Assembly (NCBI GenBank): GCA_010093515.1
Contig: MU001676.1
Location: 865,876-929,875 of the forward strand
DNA length: 64,000 nt
Source: Lineolata rhizophorae
Lineage: Eukaryota > Ascomycota > Dothideomycetes > Lineolatales > Lineolataceae
Direction: 5' to 3'
Shown here: piece by piece, positions 35,001 to 47,203 of the stretch
Layout of the letters: every line of letters starts with the position of its first letter
Position numbering within the stretch: the first letter of the stretch is position 1
Made by a program: the position numbers and the translations under genes
The notes under the pieces: model-generated
Databases searched by the model: none
Told to the model about the DNA's origin: nothing
Seen by the model: only the letters and a program-made list of their open reading frames with translations

Positions 35001-37586
35001 TGCTTGGAAGGAGCTCCAGGTTAGGGTGCAATCGACGGCGGACCTGCTGGTCTGCGACACCAACATCTTCGACGCCGACATGTTCGCCGCGACCTGGAAG
35101 CCCATCGTGGCGACGCTATCGTACGTTTTCATGTCAGCGTCGGACGACACCGTCTTCGCCCGGGTCGTGACGGGCTTCTACCAGTGCGCCGAGATTGCGT
35201 CCAGCTACGGCCTTAGCGACGCGCTGGACCACATCGTCTTCTGCCTGGGCCAGATCAGCACGCTGGCATCCGACTCGCCGCCCAGCACCGCGCTCAACAC
35301 CGAGGTCCAGGTGGAGAAGAAGAGCGTCATGGTCAGCGAGATGGCGGTCAAGTTTGGCCGCGACGACCGCGCCCAGCTGGCTACTGTTGTGCTGTTCCGC
35401 GTCATCAACGGCAGCGAGGGCGTAATTCGGGACGGTTGGTCGTTGATCGTCAGGATTATACTCAACCTCTTTGTCAACTCGCTCGTCCCCACGTCGTTTT
35501 CGTCGTCGCCCAACACGATCGACTTGCCGCCGATCCCGCTGCAGAACCCAGTCCAGGTCATCGATCGCGCGAGCCGGCCTCCGGATGCGGGCTTGTTCTC
35601 GGCCTTCACGAGCTACGTGTCGAGTTTTGCCAATGACGAACCGCCGGAGCCGTCGGACCAGGAGGTCGAGAATACGCTGTGCACGGTGGACTGCATCGCG
35701 GCGTGCGCCATCGACGACGTCTTCGAGAACATCTCGCAGTTGCCCGTCGATTGTCTGCGCTCGCTCGTGTTGGCGTTGCTTGCCCAGGTTCCCGAGGACA
35801 CCTCCCCGCGTGTCATCGTAGTGAAGCCCGACCTGCCGAACCCGACGCCGGTGAGGCCCAACGGCGGTGGCGCAGGCAAATCCAGACAGCATTCCGGGCC
35901 TGTGTACGACCCGAGCCTGCCGTTCGTTCTGGAGCTCGCGACGCTGCTGGCGCTGCGGGACAAGGAGACGGTGGCGGCCCTGGGCAAGGACGTCGCGGAC
36001 GCGTTGCAGACGGTGGTGCGCGACGCACAGGGCACGCACCCCGAGGCCATCGCGCGGGCCGTCTACTACCTCCTCACGCTGCTGCGCGCCAGCAGCTCGG
36101 ACCACGACTTCATCCGCGCGCCCATCCTGCTCCACACGTTTTCGACCTTCGACGACGACCTGCTCAGGCAGCACGCGGCCACGCCGCTGCTGCGCGGCCT
36201 CATCAAGTGCGTCAAGGCCCCCTGCACCGGCCTCCGCTCGGAGCTCGCAAACAGCCCGGACTTCTGGCAGATACTGCACCAACTGCACGGGGTGCCGGAC
36301 GCGGCGGCCGACGTGTTCGCGCTGGTGGAGGAGCTGGCGGCGCCGAACGGGGGCGAGGTCGGGGTCGGCATCTCGGCGGATAACTACGAGGCGGCGATTG
36401 CGCTGCTGAACGAGTTCGCGACGGCGGGGAGCGCCGGGGCGGCGGACGAGCAGAGGAGGGATAGGGAGCAGCATGCGGCTGGGAGGAGGGGGAAGAGGGA
36501 CAGTGATAGGGGGGTGGCGGGGCCGGGAGCTGGGGCTAAGGGAAGGAAGAGCGAGTATGTTCAGCGATCGGGATGGCGTAGTAGGAATACGTGTGCTGAC
36601 TGGCGAACGCAGGACGAGCGATGTGGTGGCGCGCGGCGTAAAGGCCGTTGCCATTATCTACCAGTTGACGGCGCGCATCCCGCACTTCATCGAGCAGTCA
36701 CAGCTCGAGACAAACGAAGGTTCGTTTTCCCCGCTGACGTCCAAGCCTTGACGCTGGAGCGCCCTTGCTGGAGGTGGATGCTGATGCGCCTAGCAACGCC
36801 AGCCTGGACGGCCTACTGGTCGCCCATCTTCCGCGCGCTCACGACGCAATGCCTGAACCCGTGCCGCGAGATACGGTTCCAGGCGATGAACTGGCTGCAG
36901 CGCACGCTGCTGTCGGCGGAGCTGGCGAGCCCGGAGCACAAGGAGTGGACGGCCATCTTCGGCGAGGTGCTGTTCCCGCTCATCGGCCAGCTGCTCAAGC
37001 CGGACGTGTACCGGACGGATCCGGTGGGCATGGGCGAGACGCGGGTCCAGGCCGCGACGCTGCTGTGCAAGATCTTCCTGCACTACTTGGTGGCGCTGAG
37101 CGAGTGGGAGGGGCTGCTCGACTTGTGGGTTCGGATCTTGGGCATCATGGATCGGCTGATGAACAGCGGGCAGGGGGACAATCTGGTGAGGCGCATTCCT
37201 CCCTCTCTTCTTTTCGCCTCTCCGTGAGGATCTGCAAGTTCTGCCCCGCGCTGACAGTCTCCCCACGACAGGAGGAAGCCGTGCCGGAATCGCTCAAGAA
37301 CATCCTGCTCGTCATGTCGTCGGGCGGCCAGCTCGTGCCCCCGGCCGCGGACACGGACGACGCCCGCAGGGCCCTCTGGGCCGAGACGTGGCGCCGCCTC
37401 GATCGCTTCCTGCCGGGCCTCTTTGCGGAGCTGTTCCCCGAGGAGGCGAAGAGGCCGATGGCGCCGCCGCCAGGGGCCGCGGGGCCGGCGCAGGAGAGGA
37501 TGGGGAAGAGGAATGAGGAGGGCGGGGAGAGGATGGGGGTGGAGAAGAAGGGAGGGGACGGGGAGGGGGGGAAGGCGGAGAAGTGA
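32089..37586 (+). CDS. GEA1/2: GBF1/Gea-type Sec7-domain Arf guanine nucleotide exchange factor
   Basis: Exons 32089-32756, 32864-36554, 36613-36719, 36803-37185 and 37272-37586 give about 1,720 residues if one base is removed from the 13-G run at 32494-32506; as read, that run shifts the frame in exon 1. The later junctions are in frame. Order: low-complexity Ser/Ala/Pro head; DCB region (VVSECITVTSAMRKHARWA ... LLHPFLQVIRSS); HUS box (VNYDCEIDRSDLCMD, about residue 662); Sec7 domain (about 742-930) with the glutamic finger FRLPGESQ (Glu831), YAIIMLNTDQHNPN and the GBF1/Gea signature VNGGKDFE; then HDS regions and a charged, Gly/Glu-rich tail. The protein loads Arf1 with GTP on cis-Golgi membranes to recruit COPI. 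Tyr, Asp and Met at the positions that make Gea/GBF1 brefeldin-sensitive are present. It lies just downstream of, and co-oriented with, a Golgi mannosyltransferase gene. Confidence 0.9.
32494..32506 (+). other. 13-G homopolymer that breaks the Sec7 gene frame
   Basis: Thirteen consecutive G bases follow an agc codon. Upstream the gene reads in the frame of the ATG at 32089; downstream the family-like sequence (KARRGAALAADAGGKAAAG ... SRWGF) continues one base out of frame. Twelve G bases would restore one open exon. The likeliest cause is a homopolymer miscount; a real indel or a missed short intron is possible. Confidence 0.7.
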
Positions 37587-39089
37587 GGGCACGGGTGGGG
37601 GGAGGACGGTTGGTGTGGAGGACGGGAAGGCTGGAAGGGAGAGAGGAGAGAGGGAGGGGGGGTGGCATGGTGATGGCATGTGTCGTAATTGGTATGCGTA
37701 CCTGTATTGCGTCTTGTCGGCTTTGAGGAGGGGCATTGGGTTGTGCTTGGTACTTCGTGTAAAGGAGCATCTTCAGGCGAGGTGCGCACTGTGCGGTTGC
37801 GAGTGCGGTTGCGCTATAGACTTTTGGGGGCTTTTGCGAGAAAAGCGCATTGCTTGGCGTAGTAAGAGTAGAATATTTGGTTCCTTGGGTCCTGGAGTCG
37901 AGCTCTTTGCGGTCTGCCTGCACGGCATTAACTCCGACATGTGCGAGGACGGAAGTTCCAGCCGGACGGGACTGGTGAGACAGGCACCCGCACCGCCGGG
38001 CCGTTATTGCGTGATGGGAAGGTTAACGAAAAGCTTAAAGTTTTTGTTCTTGTGGTTGGTTTTGCACTCGATAGAATCTAACTTGGACGAGAGTCAAATA
38101 CCCAGCGATCGGTTGAATGCGCGATGTCTTGGAGCAACTTCTTTAAGTGAACGAGAGTAAATATAGCACGAAATCTCTAGATGTGCTATCTACTCGTTGC
38201 ACGACATCTCGACTTTTGAGACTACACCGCGAGAACGCAATGCCGTCTGCGACGGTGGAAGTCAAGTGTTCCCGTTCAATCGCGGAGCAACTGGGGGGCC
38301 TACCTTGGGGAAGAGTCGCACCGAGGCGACACAGTTCTTCCACTCCACACAAGCCGTCTGCGCCAGGCCTCGCCGGCCGCAACTCGCGACGGCCAGCGAA
38401 AAAACCCCTCCGCGTCGCGCTCACCCACCGCCAAACGCGGCCTAGCGCTGTCTTACCACGCACCAGCCGTGCACAGCTCCGGGGGGGCGCCGGGCACAAG
38501 GACACAAGAGCCCGGCGCCAATGCAGCGCGCTGCACCGCTGCACAATCCCGACGTTCGACGATAGCCGGGCGGCGCGGCGCGGCTTTCCGGAAGCGATGG
38601 CTCGGCGGCAGCGTCGTGGGCCGGCGGCGCGGCGCGGTCGGGGTCGCGGGCGGGCGCGCACGGGGCTAGCGCGCCTCGCTATCTTCACGTCGAGCGCCGG
38701 CGACGACGACGGCGCGCGCAGCGGCAGGTCGAGCGCGCTGCCCGGGCCGGCGCTGACTCGGTTCGAAACGGGGGTCTTGCGGGCGCGCGTCGCACTACTG
38801 CGGCTTGTGCACAAAGACACGGGCGCCTCTTCACAAGTTGGCGGGCTGGCGGACGGCGTTTTCCTTTTTTTTTGTTTTCTTTCCGCCGTGTGCAAGCGGT
38901 TGGTCAGGCATTGGAAAGCGGCGTTTGTCAGCCCCCGCAGCCCGCCGGCGCCGGGGTTAGTCATCCGCCGGCTGCTGCGCAACGCGGGGCCTCGGGCCCC
39001 TCCCCCCCCACTACCACCATCACCAACGCAAGCACTGCACAACGCGGAGGCGCGCGTTTCCTCGACACTACATAAACAGCGCCAGCCGC
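37587..39089. other. Spacer between the Gea-type and glutathione transferase genes
   Basis: The first 100 bases are purine-rich (gaggggg) and are probably 3' UTR. 38147-39089 stays open in one plus frame but its translation is Arg/Ala/Pro-rich without family resemblance, a GC effect. No other feature seen. Confidence 0.55.
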
Positions 39090-40458
39090 ATGAGATCGGG
39101 CTCGAAATCCCTCTTCGTGGTCGTCCCAATCGCATTGGTGCTGCTCTCCTCTCTGTTCGCCCAGCCTTTGATGCAAACCCTCCTCCACCGCGCCCGACTC
39201 CTTCGAACGCACCTCTCCCGGCCCAGCTCTCCTCCTCCTCCTCCGACGAGCCCCGGCAGCAGCTCCGGCCCGCGCGCCGCCATGGCCACGGACGGCAAGA
39301 AGAGCATCCTCAACTGGGTGGACCCGAAGGACGGCAGCGGCGAGTTCAAGCGGCAGGCGTCGCAGTTCCGCAGCTTCGTGTCGCGGGAGCCGGGCGCCGA
39401 GTTCCCGGCCGAGGCGGGCCGCTACCACCTGTACGTGTCGTACGCGTGCCCGTGGGCGCACCGGACGCTCATCGTGCGCCGGCTCAAGGGCCTCGACGAC
39501 ATCATCCCCTACACGAGCGTGCACTGGCACATGCTGGACAAGGGGTGGCGGTTCGCGACGGCCGACGAGGCCGACGGCCACGTCGCGCCCGACCCGGTGC
39601 CCGGCCACGAGGCCTACACCCACCTGCGCGACGTGTACTTCGGCGTCGACCCGGACTACGCCGGCCGCTTCACCGTGCCCGTCCTGTATGACAAGAAGCA
39701 GAACAAGATCGTGAGCAACGAGAGCTCCGAGATCATCCGGATGCTGTACCACGAGTTCGACGCCCTGCTGCCGCCCGAGCTCGCCGCCCTGGACCTGCTC
39801 CCGCCCGACCTCCGCGCCGACATCGACGCCACCAACGAGTGGACCTACCACGACATCAACAATGGCGTGTACAAGTCCGGCTTCGCCACGTGCGTCCTCT
39901 CCCACCGGCAGACGCCTCCTCCCCCTCCCCTCCCCCCCAAACCCGAACGCCACCAAGCCCGTCCGCTGACCCCTCGGCAGAACCCAAGAAGCCTACGCCC
40001 GCGCCGTGACCACGCTCTTCGCGTCGCTCGACCGCGCCGAGGCGCACCTCTCCGCCGTCTCGGACGGGCCGTACTACTTCGGGCGGCGGCTGACCGAGGC
40101 GGACGTGCGCCTCTACACCACGCTCGTCCGCTTCGACGCCGTCTACGTCCAGCACTTCAAGGCGAACCTGCGCGACGTGCGCTCCGGCTACCCGGCCCTG
40201 CACCGCTGGCTGCGCGCCCTCTACTGGGACCTGCCCGCCTTCGCCCGCTCCACCCGCTTCGACCACATCAAGAACCACTACACCAAGAGCCACAGGCAGA
40301 TCAATCCGTTTGTAAGTCCGCCCGCCGTGTGTGTGCGCTGGAGCCGCCGGCTGACGCGTGGCTGACGCCAATGGCAGAGCATCACGCCCCTCGGGCCGGT
40401 GCCGGATATTCTCCCCAAGGACGAGGAGGTGCCGGCGGTGATGGCGGCCAAGAAGTAG
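39090..40458 (+). CDS. ECM4: Ecm4/Gto-type glutathione transferase (glutathionyl-hydroquinone reductase-like)
   Basis: Exons 39090-39889, 39981-40311 and 40378-40458 encode 403 residues; introns of 91 and 66 bp join in frame. The core matches the Xi/omega-like Ecm4 class: ILNWVDPKDGSGEFKRQ, the catalytic-cysteine motif YACPWAHRT (Cys120), TVPVLYDKK, the glutathione-binding NESSEIIRM, NEWTYHDINNGVYK, and the C-terminal all-helical domain (YYFGRRLTEADVRLYTTLVRFD, HYTKSHRQINP). Such enzymes reduce glutathionyl-quinones and related adducts. A second in-frame ATG at 39282 lies in a perfect Kozak context (gccgccatgg) and would give a 339-residue cytosolic form. The 64 extra residues from the first ATG (weak context, C at -3) start with Arg/Ser/Lys and a strongly hydrophobic stretch, then Arg-rich sequence, like an organelle presequence or signal anchor. 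Both forms may be made by leaky scanning. The family is certain; the localisation is inference. Confidence 0.9.
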
Positions 40459-41548
40459 AGCGGCACGAGTAAAAATGGGGAGGGGGTTTGCGGGTTGACC
40501 GTTTTGGCATGCGAATTGGTGGCTTGCATTGGGCGCGCGTAATTCTTGAAGTGGTATTTGCATTGTTCTCGACCAAGACTGGGTTCCGGTAATCGGGCGG
40601 GTTCGGAAACAGGTTTGGCACGTCTTATGATTTCCACTGCTACTGGCTTCCTCTCGTATATGGGATGTATTGCGAAGTTTAGACCGATGCGAACATTGCT
40701 GTCGCAAGGCCTTGCCGCATTGTCTCGGCCGGAGCTCCTAGCTTGAACGCATCCTGCTATTCTTGCGGAATATAATTAGCATTTTTATGCCTTCCATGGG
40801 ATGAGCAAGCTACCCATCAAGCGACCCGATTGTTTTGTCTGCTAGTACCCATGGCAGGCGAATCTTGAACAGAAGCGTTGTCCCGTTGACTTTCACTTCC
40901 CCCTTGCCTCCCCGCCACACTCCCCGCCTTGTCTCCCGACTTGATTTTCCAGCGCCGCAGCAGCAAAACCCGGTAGCACGCACACACGCAACACATCGCC
41001 AACAAGGCCATAACACACCGCTCTCGATTATCGCCGTACGTCAGCCGGGCCGCGATGCCCAGCACCTACTCGTACACATTACGCCCTCCGAGTCGCGCCC
41101 GCGCTCTGACAAGCGGGGGGACCCCTCTCAGCTCCAACCCTCCTCGCCATTACATGCCTGCCCCCGCGCCCCAGAACTCCCTCCTACACGCGCCAGCCCC
41201 ATGCCGTCCGCTCCATTACGACCGCACGAGCCGTCCGAGCCCGCCTCCAACCAAGCCCGCGCGGGGGGTGCAAAGCCCCGAAAAGAGGAAATAGGAAAAT
41301 GCCAACCTGGCCGAACCGCATGGTGGGGAATCCCACAGCGCCTTCGTCGGAAACGGAAGGAACCGACCAAAAAAAAGACCTGATCCTCTTACCCATAGCC
41401 ACAAACCAAAACGCCCGCTCGAACGCTCTAAGCCGGAAAAGAGACAGGAAAAAAAGAAAAAAAAAGGTGCGGGGGGAGGAACCAAAACCACCGCCTTAAC
41501 AGGAACCCTTAACAAGAACCCGACCCGCAAAGCCACGTCACCCAGCAG
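40459..41548. other. Convergent spacer between the glutathione transferase gene and LST4
   Basis: Both flanking genes end here, so it should hold two 3' UTRs. An A-rich patch (about 41430-41467) lies near the LST4 end. No gene recognised. Confidence 0.65.
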
Positions 41549-41754
41549 CTACCTCGCCCGCTCCTCCCTCCCCTCATCCCTCTCCCACCCCTCCACCTCG
41601 CCCAACCACCGCCTCACCCCCTCCCTCAACGTACTCTCCGCGACCCTCCCCCCCCGACCCTCCCCCTCCCCCTCCCCTTCCCCCTCCCTCTCTCCCCCCC
41701 GTTCGCGCCTCCTCCCCCTCCCACCCTCTCCACCCGCACCGCCCGACCTTCGCC

Positions 41755-41795
<41 letters not shown>

Positions 41796-44700
41796 CGCCC
41801 ATACCCACCCCTCTCCTTTTCCGCCACCACGCCGCGCACCACCGCCTCCAGCGCCCCCAGCACCAGCGCCTTGCACTCCGCCTTGGGGACCTCGGCTGGG
41901 AGCGGCAGGGCCAGCGGCGGCGGCGGGTGCCGCGCCTGGCCGCCGCCTTGCTGCCCCCTGGGCCGCGCCCCCGTCTCCCCCGCGCCCCCGCCGGCGGCGG
42001 CAACAGCCCGCTCGCGGCCCCTCTCGCTCTCGCTCTCTCCTTGCCCGCCCATGCCCGCCTCCACCGCGGCCGCCGGTGCCGTCGGCGTCGTCGCCGCGCT
42101 CGCGCTCGCCGGCGACGTCCCGAACGCGCTCGCACCGCCAGCGGTGGCGCCGGCTCCAGGCCCCGCCGCGCCGGCCGCGTCCGCGTCCGCGTCCGCGTGG
42201 GCGTCCGCGTCGCGCTCCTCGCCACGCGCGACGACGCGCTCCACGGCGTCCGCCAGCACGCCGTCAAAGTCCATGAGGGCCTCCTCGGCGAACTGCTCTT
42301 CGAGGTGGACTTCGGTGACGGGGCCGGCCGGCGCGAGGCCGGCCGAGCCCGGCGCGTCGGCGGAGCCGGCGGTGCCGCTCCGCGAGATGCCGAGGCCCAG
42401 GCCGCCGGCCGGCGCCCCGATGGGGAGCCCGGTCATCTGCGCGCCGGCGCCGGCGCCGGCGCCCGCCGACGAGGACGAGGACGACGAGGACGGGATCAGC
42501 TTGACCAGGCGCCTGAGGCGGATGCGCTTGATGGTGAAGGAGCGGGCGTCCGCGATGAGGGCGCTGCAGACGTCGACCCACTTGGTCGTCGCCGCGGGCG
42601 TCGTCGCCGTCGTTGGTGCTGGTGCTGGCGCGCCGCCGCGCTGGTCGTTGCGGTCGCGGGGCTCCGTGAGCGCGGAGCCGGTCGCCATGGCGGCCACGGG
42701 CGTCGGCTCGGCCGACATGGCGCGCCGCACGTCGGCCTCGAGCTCGGCGTAGGGCCCCACGCCCTGCAGGGCGAAGTCCGGGTGGAAGCGGGAGAGCCAG
42801 CCGGCGACGCTGACGCGGGGCGGGTGCGGGTCCGACGGCGTCGCCGCGGCCGAGTAGTGGTGCTGGCCGTGATGGTGATGATGGTTGTGGTGGTTGTGGT
42901 TGTGGTGGTGGTGATGGTGAGAGACGGAACAGAGCGACTGCGAGCACGAGCAGAAGGAGCTGTTGTGGCTCTGCGGACCAAAGGTGCCGAGGGCGCCGGA
43001 CCCGTCGAGTGACGAGGTCGACTGGAAGCCGTAGAGCGGCGACTGCAAGGGAGAGCCGAAGCTGGCAATGGGTATGTCGACGTCGATGATGCCGTCGTTC
43101 GAGTTGACCGACATGCGGAGCGGCGACTGTTGCTGCTGCTGCTGCGATGAGCGCTGGCGCGCCGGGATTGGGCGGCCCCGAAGGACCGGCGGCAGCGACG
43201 GCGGGCTGCCCGGGCCCGCCGGCTCGCCGCCAAAGTCGCGCACCTGCTCGGCAAACTGCGTCGTCGGCACGTCGCCGCGGACTTGCTGGTGTTCGACGTC
43301 TTCGAAGTCGTCCTGGTACAAGTCGGCGTCTTCCAGCTCGCTCACCATCCGCTCGAGCTTGTTGCGCGGCTGCGGGGCACCCAATGCCGGGTTGAACCGC
43401 ATGCCGGCGGCGATGCCGAGCCCGTCGTCGTCCGTCGACTGCACGATGTCGCTCTGGCTCGACGAGCTGCGCCGGTACGACCCGCTCCAGAAGCTGACGA
43501 AGCTGCCCCAGCCCTTCGTCGCTTGGGACCCGCTGGTGGTGGCGGTGCTGGACTGCCGGTTCAGCGCGTGCATCAGGTTGTCCGACGCGAGGCTGGAGCC
43601 GCTCTCGGGCCGGCCCAGGGTGGACGCGCCCGACGACGACTGCGAGCGCTGGATGGTGAAGTGCGGGACGGGCGCCGTGGTCGGAGTCACCGTGGACGTG
43701 GTGCCGGCGCTGCTTTTCTTCGTCGGGTCCGCGTTGCCTTGCAGTGGCAAGTCGGCTTTGAAGATGGACCGGGCGTCCGACGGGCGGCGAGAGTGCCGGT
43801 GCGACTCGGACACGTCCGGGCGCGGCGTCTCGTGAGCGTCGCCGCTCCCATCATACGCCGTCGTACCGGCAGCAGTGTACGCTGGAAACCTCGTCGTAGA
43901 GTGCGAGCCTTTGCCCCTGCGGTTGATAGTCCGTCGTAGGGATTGCTGCCTCGACAGCGCCCCGCTCATAGGCGGCGACTGCGAATACGCGCGCAGCGAG
44001 GCCGACGTGCTCGGTCTAGCCGGCGACGCCGAGCCATGCGAGACGTGCTGGGCGGGCAAGAATGCCGAGAGAAGGAATATCAGTCTCCTAGCGGCCATCT
44101 TGTCCTGCGCCACGATGACGGTGCGACTCGCAATCGTCAGGTCCTCGCCCGCCGACGACCGCTGCTGCTCGTGGTAGCGCCTGCGATGCCACCGGGGCCC
44201 CATGACGCTGAGCCACTCCAAGTGGTTACCCAGGAAGGCCGTGAGCACGTTGTAGAAGAAGAAGTTCTGGTCGCGACCGCCGGCCCAGCGAGAGAGCCAC
44301 CTAGCCTCCTCGCGCCAGACGCCCCACCGGCCCTGGCCCGTCACGACGCGCGGGATCTTGATGCCCCTGACTATCCTCTCGCTCGCCGCCGCCATGGCGG
44401 CCCTGATCTCGGCGTCGAACATGAGCGCGTGCGGCTGCAGCTTCATGATGCGGGAGCGGGGCGCGCCCGGCGGCGCCGAGGCGTCGATGCCCTTGAACGT
44501 GGCGAAAATGCATTCCTGCAGCGCGAACTGCAGGCTGGTGAGGGTGCGAGCGATGACGTCCCAGTGCTGGCCGATGACGTCGACCCAGTTGTCCACGTCG
44601 CTGTGGAAGCTGGCCGAGAGGGCGGGCTCGAGGCTGAAGCTATGTTCGAGGAAGGACAGGCCGCCGCCGCCGCCGCCGCCGCCGCCCTTGCGGTCCGACT

Positions 44701-45497
44701 CGTACGAGGAGCAGAGCGAGTCCTGGCCGCCCGGGGCGGATCCGGGGCCGCGGAACTGGTTTCGATGCGAGCTGGACCGAGGGTGTAGACCGGACGACGA
44801 AGACGAAGCAACGGGGAGTTGCAGAATCACCGTAATGGCATAAGTCGGCGAAACCCGGTGTTTGGGCCGACTCTGCAGCCGTAGGGGCAACGAATCCCTC
44901 GCCCTTGCCTCCTTCATAGAGTTCTTCCGACTCCGCACCGCGCCGTCCGAGTCCCCGGGCAGCTCTCCCGCCCTCGTCGCTCGGCGCAAGAAGCTCTTTT
45001 CCGGCGAGCCCTGAGCCACCGACACGCTGTTCCGGCGCTCGTCCTGCGATATAGGTACCCCGTTCACCTTCTTGTACGCCCCCTCGCCCGCGTCTTCCTC
45101 CTCCGGAACCGACACCGTAAACGTCCTCGTAATCAGCACCGTCCTCCTCCTATGATCCCTCGACGGCGTTTCCATTTCCGGCGACTGGTGTTGCTGCTGC
45201 TGCGGGCCCCCCGGGCGCGGATTCCCCGGCGTGTACGACCTCGCGAGATTTCTCCTGCGCCTGGCTTCAGCTCCCCTCGAGAAGGCCGCGGCGCCATCCA
45301 CGCCGACGACCGGACTCGCGGCCGCCGAGTCCGCCGAACTCGCGCCGCCGCCGCCGCTCACCTTCTGGTCCAGCGGAATGATGTGTAGCTTGTTGCCCGG
45401 GCCCTTGTACGTCAGCGGATAGCTGCTGAACATGCAATCGAGGCACGTGTTGACCAGCTCGTCGGCCTCCCTGGACGCCCGCGCCTGCTGCGCCGCC

Positions 45498-45529
<32 letters not shown>

Positions 45530-46360
45530 TTGCTGGTGTTGGTGCGGCTGGGGATGCGCATAGGCATGCGCGTGCTCGCCCAGTCCGCCGCCGGCGCCGG
45601 CGCCGCTCTCAGCAACCACCTCCGAAATCGACGACCCCCGTACCCGGCTGCTCCGCGCAAAGGCGCTCCCGCCGCCGCCGGCGCTGCCGCCCACGCCGAA
45701 CCCCGGCGAGCGCGGCGTCTGCGGCTCGCTCGTGGCCAGCGACGACCGTCGCGAGTGCGCCGCGCTGGCCGAGCCCCCCCCGCCCGGCTGCGCCGCGCCT
45801 CCGGCCGCGCCGAAAATGCCCCCGCTGCCGAGGATCCCGCCCTGGCCGACGCCGCTGCTGCCCGAGAGCTTGCGCGGCTTGCTCTGCGCGCCGGGGGGGT
45901 GCGACGGCGAACCTGGCGGGGCACCACCTGCACCGCCACCGCTGCCGCTGCCGCTACCGCTCCCGCTGCCCCCGCTGGAGCTGCCCCCGGGCTTCGAGTC
46001 GAAGAGGACGCAGCGGCCCAGCGCGGTGCCGGCCTCGTCCTGCGCGACCACGATGCGCACGTCGCGCGCGGGGTCGATGTCGTTGTCGGCGCCGGGGACG
46101 CCATCGTGCGGGCCCGTGGCCGGCGCGGTGGCAGAGTACGAGGAGCCCGGGACGACGACGGGCGAGCCGGGGGCGGAGGAGAAGGCGCCGTCGGGGTGGT
46201 GCGGGTGGAAGAAGGCGCTGGTGGTGGAGTCGGGGAAGAGGAGGGAGCGGGTGTGGGCGTCGTCGGTGGCGGAGTCGGGGATGGGGCGGGAAGAGGAGGA
46301 AGAGGCAGTGGTTGCGGCGCGCCAGGGTGGCTCGAACGAGTGGAGGAGGCGGCCTAGCAT
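41549..46360 (-). CDS. LST4: Folliculin-interacting protein homologue Lst4
   Basis: A single uninterrupted frame of 1,603 residues. The FNIP N-terminal (uDENN-like) block shows DVRIVVAQDEAG and CVLFDS at about residues 90-115 and continues after long linkers with ELVNTCLDCMFSSYPL (about 300). The middle block has WDVIARTLTSLQFALQECIF (about 600), LQPHALMFDAEIRAAMA and EWLSVMGPRWHRRRY (about 640-730), followed by IVAQDKMAARRLIFLLSAFLP. The C-terminal block has WVDVCSALIADARSFTIKRI and EEQFAEEALMDFDG (about 1,260-1,360). Lst4 pairs with Lst7 (folliculin) at the vacuole as a GAP for Gtr2, promoting TORC1 activity when amino acids are present. It is far longer than yeast Lst4 (828 residues) because of Gly/Ser/Pro linkers, a polyQ tract, a His/Asn tract and a Gly-His dipeptide run. 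Convergent with the glutathione transferase gene. Confidence 0.88.
41756..41801. repeat. (CCCATG)n hexanucleotide repeat coding a Gly-His run in LST4
   Basis: About six or seven cccatg units plus variants. On the minus strand they encode alternating Gly and His near the Lst4 C-terminus, in frame, so changes in copy number would keep the frame. Confidence 0.9.
42856..42920. repeat. CAC/CAT-AAC repeat coding a His/Asn tract in LST4
   Basis: gtggtgatg/gttgtg repeats (plus strand) encode a stretch of about 20 residues almost entirely His with Asn interruptions, between the FNIP middle and C-terminal blocks. Confidence 0.85.
45496..45537. repeat. CAG/CAA repeat coding a polyQ tract in LST4
   Basis: ctg/ttg triplets on the plus strand encode about 13 consecutive Gln in Lst4, directly before the conserved ELVNTCLDCMF block. 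Mixed codons suggest an older, selectively kept tract. Confidence 0.9.
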
Positions 46361-46413
46361 GGTGGGTTGGGTGGGTTGGGTGGGTGTGTCTATCTGTGTC
46401 TGCTTGTTTGTGT

Positions 46414-46418
<5 letters not shown>

Positions 46419-46450
<32 letters not shown>
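46419..46450. repeat. (TG)n microsatellite upstream of LST4
   Basis: About 16 uninterrupted TG units, 60-90 bp upstream of the LST4 start, hence in its promoter or 5' leader. Confidence 0.9.
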
Positions 46451-46451
<1 letters not shown>

Positions 46452-47172
46452 CTTTCGGTTTGCGTGTCCGTGATGTTTTCTCTACGCGCGCTGTCGTTTG
46501 CGTCTTTCTTCCCAGAGTGCGTCTCACCGCAAGTAGCTCCTACCGCGCATTATTCCTTTCCCTTTCCTTTCCTTCCCTCTGCAACGAAGAGCTGTTTGTC
46601 GTTTCGTTTCGTTTCGTGTCGCTTCGGTATGGCGTCGGGGGGAGCGAGCGAGCGAGCGAAGCGTCCGGCTAGGCGCGGAACAAGGCGGTGGCCGTTATGT
46701 GTCGTGCAAGACTGAACTCGGAAGCGCAGTCGCATCGGGTCCACATGCTCGAGGCTGGTGAGATATGGCGGCGGTGGCGGGCCGGGCTTGGTTGATCGAT
46801 AGCTCGGTGGCTCCGTAGTAAGCGGCTTGCAGGAGTCCGGGCTGGCTCGCGGCCGCCGCCGGGCGCACGCCGCACGGGGCGTTTCCGTCGCTGGGCGGCT
46901 CCGAGGAGTTCAGGCGCGTCCGTCGCGGAGGGGGGGCGGGAAGCTGAGGCGGGTGGGACGCGCAGCGCGGCGGGGCAGGCGGCAGCAGCAGCAGCAACAG
47001 CAGCAGCGGGCGCCGCGCACGCGACGGGGCGCTATCTCCGGCTGACCGTGCACGTCCGATGCGCCACGACGGCGCCGATTCGCGGGCGTTGTTGGCCGGG
47101 GGAAGACGGCCGCAGCGACGCAAGAAGGGCGGGAGCGTCGCGATGTTTGATTTTTTTTGATTTTTTTTTTTG

Positions 47173-47203
47173 CGGAGGAGGAGGAGGAGGAGGAGGAGGA
47201 GGA
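47173..47203. repeat. (GGA)n microsatellite
   Basis: About ten gga units following a T-rich run in the LST4-kelch spacer. Confidence 0.9.

Noticed and set aside
36555-36802. Sec7 gene frame read straight through 36555-36802
   Set aside because: The through-reading is open but the conserved sequence (DVVARGVKAVAIIYQL, AYWSPIFRAL) needs the two introns to be removed.
38147-39691. 514-codon frame overlapping the glutathione transferase gene
   Set aside because: Wrong frame relative to the conserved protein; Arg/Pro-rich without family features.
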